Shown: positions 32,868-38,781 of the stretch, piece after piece
Position numbering within the stretch: position 1 is the stretch's first letter
Layout of the letters: each line of letters opens with the position of its first letter
NCBI RefSeq assembly: GCF_006442315.1
Contig: NZ_VFVY01000035.1
Location: forward strand, 1 to 38,781
Origin: Mesorhizobium sp. B2-3-4
Lineage (GTDB): Bacteria > Pseudomonadota > Alphaproteobacteria > Rhizobiales > Rhizobiaceae
Length of the DNA stretch: 38,781 nucleotides
Direction: 5' to 3'
Notes under the pieces: model-generated
Told to the model about the DNA's origin: nothing
What the model saw: the letters and a program-made list of their open reading frames with translations, nothing else
Database searches by the model: none
Position numbers and translations under genes: made by a program

Positions 32868-35603
32868 ATGCCGGACGACAGAAGCAACGTCGAACACAGA
32901 CCCTCCCCCGATGCGCTGCTCGAGCATGCCGAGCGGGAAGGGCGCGGCCGTCTGCGCATATTCCTCGGCGCGGCGCCTGGCGTCGGCAAGACTTACGAGA
33001 TGCTGATGTCGGGCCGTGCCAGGCTGGCCGACGGCGTCGACGTGGTGATCGGCGTGGTCGAGACGCATGGCCGCAAGGAAACCCAGGCCCTGGTCGAGGG
33101 TTACGAAGTCATTGCCCGCCGCAAGGTCGACTACAAGGGACGTGTCCTCGACGAGATGGACATCGACGCCATCCTTGCCCGGCGTCCGGCGCTGGTCCTG
33201 GTCGACGAACTCGCCCACACCAACGCGCCCGGCAGCCGCCACCCCAAGCGCTATCTCGATGTCCAGGAGATCCTGGCGCGGGGCATAGATGTCTATACGA
33301 CGCTCAACATCCAGCATGTCGAAAGCCTCAACGACGTCGTCGCCCAGATCACCCGGGTCAGGGTGCGCGAGACGGTTCCCGATTCCATCATCGACCAGGC
33401 CGATGATGTCGAAATAATCGACCTGACACCCGACGACCTGATCAAGCGGCTGGAGGAGGGGAAGGTCTATTTCCCCAACACGGCGCAGCGTGCGGTGGAG
33501 AACTATTTTTCGCCAGGCAATCTGACGGCGTTGCGGGAACTGGCGCTGCGCCGCACCGCCCAGCGCGTCGACGAGCAGTTGCTCAACCACATGCAGTCCC
33601 ACGCCATCCAGGGTCCCTGGGCGGCGGGCGAAAGGGTGCTCGTCTGCGTCGACGCGCGTCCGGGCGGGGCGGCCCGCATCCGCTACGCGCGCCGGCTGGC
33701 CGACAGACTTCGTGCACCATGGACGGCGCTTCATGTCGACACACCGCGCTCGGCCGGCATGTCCGAGGACGACAAGGACCGGCTCGCCACCCTCCTTCGC
33801 CTCGCCGAGCAGCTCGGTGCGGAGGTCACGACCATCCCGGGCCAGAACGTCGCGCAGGATATTGTACGCCATGCGACAGCGAACAATTTCACGCACATCG
33901 TGGTCGGCCGGCCGACCCGGTCGCGCTGGCGCGAACTGATCGAGGGATCGCTCACCTACGATCTGATCCGCAATGCCGGCGACATCAGCGTCCATGTCAT
34001 TTCCGGAACCGAGCGCGTCACCGACGCGCCCTCGAGAGCTGTCAAAGCCGCGACCGAGCGCAGGCCGTTTCAGATCTGGCCCTATCTGTTCGCCACCGGC
34101 TATGTCGCGGGCTCCCTGGCGGTCAGCACAGCCCTCGACCAGTTTCTCGACGTGCGCAATCTGGCGATCGTCTTCCTGCTCGCCGTGCTGACATCAGCGG
34201 TGGCCGGCGGTCTCTGGCCGGCGCTATACGCCTGTTTCCTCAGTGTCCTTGCCTTCAACTATTTTTTCCTCGAACCGCGCTACACGCTGACCATCCGCGA
34301 TCCCGAGAGCATCGTCGCGATTGCCGTCTTCGTCGCCGTTGCCGTCATCGCCAGCAATCTTACGGCCCGCGTGCAGCGCCAGGCGGCGGCCGCCCGCTCG
34401 CGGGCGCGGGCCACCGAGGATATCTATCTGTTCTCCAAGAAGCTCGCCGGCGCCGGCACGCTCGACGACGTTCTCTGGGCCACCGCTTTCCAGATCGCGT
34501 CGATGCTGAAATTGCGCGTCGTGCTGCTTTTGCCGGAAGATGGCACCATCACCGTCAAGGCCGGCTATCCGCCCGACGACACGCTGGCGGAGGCCGACAT
34601 CGCCGCCGCTCGCTGGGCCTGGGAGCACAATCGTGCCGCCGGACGCGGCGCCGACACGCTGCCTGGCGCCAAACGCCTCTATCTGCCCCTGCGGACGGGG
34701 CGGACCGCGATCGGTGTCGTCGGTCTCGACAATGACAAGCAGGGCCCGCTGCTGACGCCCGAACAGCAGCGCCTGCTCGACGCGCTGGCCGATCAGGCGG
34801 CGGTGGCGATCGAACGCATCCAGCTCGTCGCCGATGTCGACCGCGCCAAACTCGCCGCCGAAGCAGACCGGCTGCGCTCGGCGTTGCTGACCTCGATTTC
34901 GCACGATCTGAAAACGCCGCTGGCGGCCATCATGGGGGCGGCCGGCACGCTCAAGGAATTCGCGCCCGCGCTCCCCGAGCCGGACAGGGCCGAGCTTCTG
35001 TCGACGGTGATCGACGAATCGGAGCGGCTGAACCGTTTCATCGCCAATCTGCTCGACATGACCAAGATCGAATCCGGCGCGATGGAGCCGAACTATGCCC
35101 TCCACTACGCCGGCGACATCGTCGGAACGGCGCTCGAGCGCGCGCGCAAGATCACCAGCGAGCACAAGATCGAGGTCGATATTCCGTCCGACCTGCCGAT
35201 GCTGAGGCTCGATCCCGTGTTGTTCGAGCAGGTTCTGTTCAACCTCCTCGACAACGCCTCGAAATATTCGCCGCCCGGGTCCACGATCCGCATCCAGGCC
35301 TGGGCCGACAATGGCTCCGTCACCCTGCAGATCATGGACGAGGGGCCGGGCATTCCGGCGCACGACCTGGAGCGCGTGTTCGACACCTTCTACCGGGTGC
35401 GCAAGGGCGATCAGGTGCGTGCCGGCACCGGGCTCGGCCTGTCGATCTGCCGTGGCTTCGTCGAGGCGATGGGCGGCGCGATCGCGGCCGCAAACCGGAG
35501 CGACTGTCCCGGTGCCATCTTCACCATCAGGATGCCGGTGCCGGCGGAATTGCCCGATGTCGGCGATCGCGGCAGCGAGCCCGGCAAGGATCAGCCGCGA
35601 TGA
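32868..35603 (+). CDS. kdpD: KdpD, sensor histidine kinase for potassium limitation
   Basis: A 911-residue kinase in family order. It has the KdpD N-terminal domain with Walker A GAAPGVGKT (residues 34-42) and LVDELAHTNAPGSRH, then a USP-like domain to about residue 390. Four membrane helices follow at about 400-500 (from YLFATGYVAGSLAVST through LAFNYFF), then a GAF domain, HisKA with phospho-acceptor His679 in SISHDLKTPL, and a HATPase domain with NLLDNASKYSP and GTGLGLSICRG. It senses low K+ or ionic stress and phosphorylates KdpE. The stop overlaps kdpE as ATGA. Confidence 0.97.
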   Translation: MPDDRSNVEHRPSPDALLEHAEREGRGRLRIFLGAAPGVGKTYEMLMSGRARLADGVDVVIGVVETHGRKETQALVEGYEVIARRKVDYKGRVLDEMDIDAILARRPALVLVDELAHTNAPGSRHPKRYLDVQEILARGIDVYTTLNIQHVESLNDVVAQITRVRVRETVPDSIIDQADDVEIIDLTPDDLIKRLEEGKVYFPNTAQRAVENYFSPGNLTALRELALRRTAQRVDEQLLNHMQSHAIQGPWAAGERVLVCVDARPGGAARIRYARRLADRLRAPWTALHVDTPRSAGMSEDDKDRLATLLRLAEQLGAEVTTIPGQNVAQDIVRHATANNFTHIVVGRPTRSRWRELIEGSLTYDLIRNAGDISVHVISGTERVTDAPSRAVKAATERRPFQIWPYLFATGYVAGSLAVSTALDQFLDVRNLAIVFLLAVLTSAVAGGLWPALYACFLSVLAFNYFFLEPRYTLTIRDPESIVAIAVFVAVAVIASNLTARVQRQAAAARSRARATEDIYLFSKKLAGAGTLDDVLWATAFQIASMLKLRVVLLLPEDGTITVKAGYPPDDTLAEADIAAARWAWEHNRAAGRGADTLPGAKRLYLPLRTGRTAIGVVGLDNDKQGPLLTPEQQRLLDALADQAAVAIERIQLVADVDRAKLAAEADRLRSALLTSISHDLKTPLAAIMGAAGTLKEFAPALPEPDRAELLSTVIDESERLNRFIANLLDMTKIESGAMEPNYALHYAGDIVGTALERARKITSEHKIEVDIPSDLPMLRLDPVLFEQVLFNLLDNASKYSPPGSTIRIQAWADNGSVTLQIMDEGPGIPAHDLERVFDTFYRVRKGDQVRAGTGLGLSICRGFVEAMGGAIAAANRSDCPGAIFTIRMPVPAELPDVGDRGSEPGKDQPR

Positions 35604-36289
35604 CCAATTCGAATGTCAGGATCCTGGTTGTCGATGACGAGCCGCCGATCCGCAAGCTGCTGCGGGTCGGCCTTGCCAGCCAGGGCTATGCGATCAGCGA
35701 GGCGCCGAACGCCAGGACGGCGATCGAGCTGATGGACCAGGAGAAGCCCGACCTCGTGCTGCTCGATCTCGGCCTGCCCGGCATGGGCGGCCATGAGCTC
35801 TTGCGCAAATGGCGTGACGACGGCCTCGACGTGCCGGTGGTCATTCTGTCCAGCCGCACCGACGAAGCCGGCATCGTCAGCGCGCTCGAGCTCGGCGCGG
35901 ACGACTATGTCACCAAGCCCTTCGGCATGAACGAACTGGTGGCGCGCATCCGCGTGGCGCTGCGGCACAAATTCCAGCAGCAAGGCGAGAAGCCGGTTTT
36001 CCAGACCGGCGAACTCAGCGTCGATCTGGTCAAGCGCATCGTCAAGGTCGACGGCAAGGAGGTGAAGCTCTCGCCGAAAGAGTACGACATATTGCGCATC
36101 CTGGTGCAGCACGCGGGCAAGGTGCTGACCCACCACTTTATCCTCAAGCAGATCTGGGACGATTCGACCGACGTGCAGTATCTCAGGGTCTATGTCCGCC
36201 AGCTGCGCCAGAAGATCGAGAAGACCCCCGACCAGCCGCGCTATATCACCACCGAAACCGGTGTCGGCTACCGCCTGCGGGTCGAGTGA
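35600..36289 (+). CDS. kdpE: KdpE, response regulator of the kdp operon
   Basis: A 229-residue OmpR-type regulator. The receiver domain has the acidic pair D12/D13, phospho-acceptor D56 (LLDLGLPG) and the conserved Lys in YVTKPFG. The C-terminal winged helix includes LSPKEYDILRILVQHAGKVL and ends with YITTETGVGYRLRVE. Phosphorylated KdpE activates the kdp promoter. It is translationally coupled to kdpD. It converges with the MFS gene, 25 nt stop to stop. Confidence 0.97.
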   Translation: MTNSNVRILVVDDEPPIRKLLRVGLASQGYAISEAPNARTAIELMDQEKPDLVLLDLGLPGMGGHELLRKWRDDGLDVPVVILSSRTDEAGIVSALELGADDYVTKPFGMNELVARIRVALRHKFQQQGEKPVFQTGELSVDLVKRIVKVDGKEVKLSPKEYDILRILVQHAGKVLTHHFILKQIWDDSTDVQYLRVYVRQLRQKIEKTPDQPRYITTETGVGYRLRVE

Positions 36290-36314
36290 AAAAGCCCAGG
36301 GATGGAAATCCGCC

Positions 36315-37751
36315 TCAGCCGAGGGCTTCGAGCGGCCGGTTCGCCGCCGCCGAAGTTCGCAAGGCGGCGAGACAGCCGAGCATGCCGAGCGGTACGAAAG
36401 CGAGGAACAGCCAGCTTGCGACGCTCGCGGCCGCGTCATGGTTCAGGCCTTGCGAAAAGCCGCTGGCATTGGCGACGATGCCGGCAAGGGCGGCACCCAC
36501 GGCGTAGCCGATGCGCTGCATGGTCGGCACCGCGGCCGAGGCGATGGTCTGCTCGTCATCCGGCGCGGAGGCGACGATGACGCGGGTCACGAACGGCCAG
36601 GCGATGCCGAAACCGCCGCCCTGCAGGAGGGCGCAGACCAGGATCAGCGGGATCGAGCCCAGCGGTATCGTGTAGGCAAAGCCGGCGATGCCTGCGGCGA
36701 TCATCAATGCGCCGCTGACGATGATCAGGCGCTCGCGTTGCGGCGGCGCATTGGCGACGAGGATCGAGAGGATCGACCAGGCGATCGATTCGGCGGCGAT
36801 GATATAGCCCGTGGTCAGCAGCGGAATGTCATGCAGGCTGGTCAGGAGCAGAGGCCCATAGACGCCGAAGGAGCAGGTCGCCACCGAAAACGCCGCCACC
36901 ATTGTCATGCCGGCGCCGACCGGCGTGCGCCAGGAGAACAGCCTTGCCGGGAACAGGCGGGAGCGCGGTTTCAGCGCGTCGACGTAGAAAAACAGCGCGA
37001 GACCGGCGAGGCCCAGCACGATCAGAAGCGAGGATCGCAGCAGGGCGATGTCGACGCCGGCCGAGGCGATCAGAACCACCGCGACGGCAAGGCAGGCCAG
37101 CGCGATGAACGGGAAGGGCGGTGCTTTGCCGGCACCGGTACTGGGCCTTGTCGCCTCCGGCGTGTCGAGCACGAGGAAGCTGGCCAGCGCCATGGCGGTG
37201 CCGCCAAAGGTGAAGACCCCGAAGGCCCAGCGCCATGACAAAAGCTCGGTCATGATCGCGCCGAGCAACGGGCCGCTGAATGCAGCCACGCCCCAGATCG
37301 CCGACATGATGCCGAAAAGCTGCGGCCAGATGGCGCGTGAAAACAGCCGTTCGACCGAGACGAAGGCCAGCGACACCAGCGCGCCGCCGCCAAGCCCCTC
37401 GATCAGCCGGCCGGCCAGGAACAATTGCATGGAAGGCGCGGTGGCGCAGATCAGCGCGCCGGCGGCGTAGAGCAGGGCCGCGACCACCATGTTGGTTCGC
37501 AGCGCCACATAGCTCACCAGCCGTCCGGCCGCCGCACCGGCGACGATGGCGCCAAGTTCGTAGATGGCCAGCGACCAGCCAACGAGTTGTACGCCGGCCA
37601 GTTCACCGACCATGGCCGGCATGACGGTCGCCACCATCGTCTCATTGGTGGCGTGCAGCAGGATGCCGAGGCTGATGAAGCAGAATCGCGCCAGGTCGCC
37701 GGTCGCCCACAATGCCCGCCAGTCGACCCTGTTCGTGCCGGTTTTCGTCAT
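36315..37751 (-). CDS. MFS transporter, DHA2-type (14-helix) exporter
   Basis: A 478-residue polytopic membrane protein with about 14 hydrophobic segments. Residues 25-45 hold the first helix (FCFISLGILLHATNETMVAT). The segment GRLVSYVALRTNMVVAALL matches the MFS loop 2-3 region, and GRLIEGLGGGALVSLAFV matches the drug:H+ antiporter motif region. Substrate is unknown; DHA2 members export drugs or other amphiphiles. ATG 37751 has GGAG 6 nt upstream, better than ATG 37757, where the site abuts the codon. No TetR or similar regulator is adjacent. Confidence 0.88.
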   Translation of the reverse strand: MTKTGTNRVDWRALWATGDLARFCFISLGILLHATNETMVATVMPAMVGELAGVQLVGWSLAIYELGAIVAGAAAGRLVSYVALRTNMVVAALLYAAGALICATAPSMQLFLAGRLIEGLGGGALVSLAFVSVERLFSRAIWPQLFGIMSAIWGVAAFSGPLLGAIMTELLSWRWAFGVFTFGGTAMALASFLVLDTPEATRPSTGAGKAPPFPFIALACLAVAVVLIASAGVDIALLRSSLLIVLGLAGLALFFYVDALKPRSRLFPARLFSWRTPVGAGMTMVAAFSVATCSFGVYGPLLLTSLHDIPLLTTGYIIAAESIAWSILSILVANAPPQRERLIIVSGALMIAAGIAGFAYTIPLGSIPLILVCALLQGGGFGIAWPFVTRVIVASAPDDEQTIASAAVPTMQRIGYAVGAALAGIVANASGFSQGLNHDAAASVASWLFLAFVPLGMLGCLAALRTSAAANRPLEALG

Positions 37752-37920
37752 GTCCATCTCCGCCTTTGCATATCGCGATGGCGGCGCATGGCACCAGAAG
37801 CCAATACAGGGAATCCGGCAGGACCATGCGCGCTGTTTCAGTCGGACAGGCTGGTAAGACCTCAAGCGCGGTTGAGCTCAAGCGAAATCTTCGAGATGCT
37901 CCGGCTGACTGCGGAAGATA

Positions 37921-38403
37921 TCAGTTCTCGGTGCTGCGTAGCTGGAACTGGCTGACGCCGATGGCGAGGTTGATGCCGGTCTGGGTCTGCACGCTGAGCG
38001 GCTGAAGGGTGAAGGCCTGCGACGAGCCGCCGACCAGAAGATTGGCGCCAGCGCCGACGGCGGCGGTCACTTCGGCGCTGGCGCCGATATAGTCACCCGC
38101 CAACGCACCCGGCGCATAGATGTTCTTCAACGGCGTCAGCACCAGCCAGCGCATCACCGCCTGCCTGGTGGTGCCGATGTCGAGGCCGTATTTGTTGATG
38201 GCGCCAAAATAGGCTTCAGGCGCGAAGGTCTTGTCGGCCGGGGTGAAGGTGCAACTCAGATCCTTGCTCGAACCGAAGATGAAACCGGTTCCGCCCGATA
38301 TGGCGCATTCAAGCGTACCGAGTTCCACGCCCTGGTCTTGTGCTCGTGCCGTGCCGGCAAGCACGGTTGCGATCACCGCAGCGGCAATGACTGTCCTCGG
38401 CAT
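37921..38403 (-). CDS. DUF992 family secreted protein
   Basis: A 160-residue protein with a Sec signal (MPRTVIAAAVIATVLAGTARA) and a DUF992 body: VELGTLECAISGGTGFIFGS, SKDLSCTF, AYFGAINKYGLDIG, GDYIGASAEVTAAVGAGANLLVGG and LQPLSVQTQTGINLAIG. The two cysteines near the N-terminus probably form a periplasmic disulfide. Function unknown; the family is typical of Rhizobiales. It is downstream of a second DUF992 gene on the same strand, but its own terminator lies in the gap between them. Confidence 0.9.
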   Translation of the reverse strand: MPRTVIAAAVIATVLAGTARAQDQGVELGTLECAISGGTGFIFGSSKDLSCTFTPADKTFAPEAYFGAINKYGLDIGTTRQAVMRWLVLTPLKNIYAPGALAGDYIGASAEVTAAVGAGANLLVGGSSQAFTLQPLSVQTQTGINLAIGVSQFQLRSTEN

Positions 38404-38423
38404 GGCATCCCCCCAAATCAAAA

Positions 38424-38456
38424 CGGCGCGGAACCATCCTACCGGGTTCCGCGCCG
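38424..38456 (-). terminator. Rho-independent terminator between the two DUF992 genes
   Basis: Perfect 12-bp stem (cggcgcggaacc / ggttccgcgccg) with a 9-nt loop, followed on the minus strand by TTTTGATTTG. It would end the transcript of the upstream DUF992 gene. Confidence 0.85.
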
Positions 38457-38490
38457 CGGAGTGAAGGGCCTGGTCGAGGCTCCAATCCGC

Positions 38491-38781
38491 TTATTTGAGC
38501 GAGTGGATCAATTCCAGCGACGTCACGGCCACGGCGAGATTGACGCCGGTCTGTGCCTGGACGCTGAGCGGCTCCAGCATGAAGGCGCTGTCGAAGCCGC
38601 CGACCAGCAGGTTGGCGCCGCCGCCGGTGACGACGCTCGCCTCGGCATTGACGCCGTAGTAGCTGCCGGCGAGGTCGCCTGCGTCACGGTCGCGGGTCGC
38701 CGCGAAAACGGCCCAGACGAGCTGGCCCTGATGCGTCTGGCCAAGATCGACGCCAAGCTTGGAAATGACGCCGGTGTAGAT
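38491..38781 (-). CDS. DUF992 family protein, N-terminus beyond the window
   Basis: The C-terminal 96 residues are visible, entering the window in frame at base 38781 and ending at TAA 38491-38493. Segments YTGVISKLGVDLGQT, AGSYYGVNAEASVVTGGGAN, LLVGG and LEPLSVQAQTGVNLAVAV match the neighbouring DUF992 protein position by position, so the two are tandem paralogues. The N-terminal part, presumably with a signal peptide, is not in this window. Confidence 0.88.
   Translation of the reverse strand: MYTGVISKLGVDLGQTHQGQLVWAVFAATRDRDAGDLAGSYYGVNAEASVVTGGGANLLVGGFDSAFMLEPLSVQAQTGVNLAVAVTSLELIHSLK

Overview
The window looks like a chromosomal segment of a rhizobial alphaproteobacterium, most likely Mesorhizobium or a close Phyllobacteriaceae relative. 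This rests on high GC with strong third-position bias, the ubiE-ubiB-coaBC order, an IalB-type protein, DUF992, DUF982 and DUF6894 proteins typical of Rhizobiales, and rhizobial-type dispersed palindromes. The genus is inferred from gene content, not from a search.

Layout. Positions 1-7105 hold the 3' part of a giant glycine-rich autotransporter adhesin and an IalB-like periplasmic protein. Positions 7158-11178 (minus strand) hold ubiE, ubiB and a coaBC gene that carries an in-frame N-terminal ribbon-helix-helix antitoxin domain; a perfect 26-bp palindrome lies just upstream of that fused gene. Positions 11314-20273 form a nucleoside salvage island: add and upp on the plus strand, an aspartic protease gene, then a minus-strand operon of ABC ATPase, two permeases, cdd, punA and deoA. 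The matching BMP-family binding protein is at 21601-22590, separated from the operon by slyX, an anti-sigma-like membrane protein and a VOC protein. Positions 22841-26837 are accessory: two unrecognised membrane proteins, tRNA-Ser(GGA), an acyltransferase, and DUF982 and DUF6894 proteins.

Positions 27058-36289 hold a Crp/Fnr regulator followed by a complete kdp potassium-uptake locus (kdpF, A, B, C, D, E). It contains two extra small membrane-protein genes: a 26-codon one ahead of kdpF and a 71-codon one between kdpA and kdpB, the latter overlapping kdpB by 4 nt. A DHA2-type MFS exporter and two tandem DUF992 secreted proteins close the window; the last is cut by the window edge.

How the parts fit. 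The nucleoside genes give import (BMP protein plus ABC core) followed by deamination (add, cdd), phosphorolysis (punA, deoA) and uracil recapture (upp). The kdp genes give a P-type ATPase with its own sensor kinase and response regulator. The least ordinary items are the antitoxin-CoaBC fusion with its palindrome and the additional small proteins of the kdp operon. No CRISPR array, insertion sequence, rRNA or prophage was seen.
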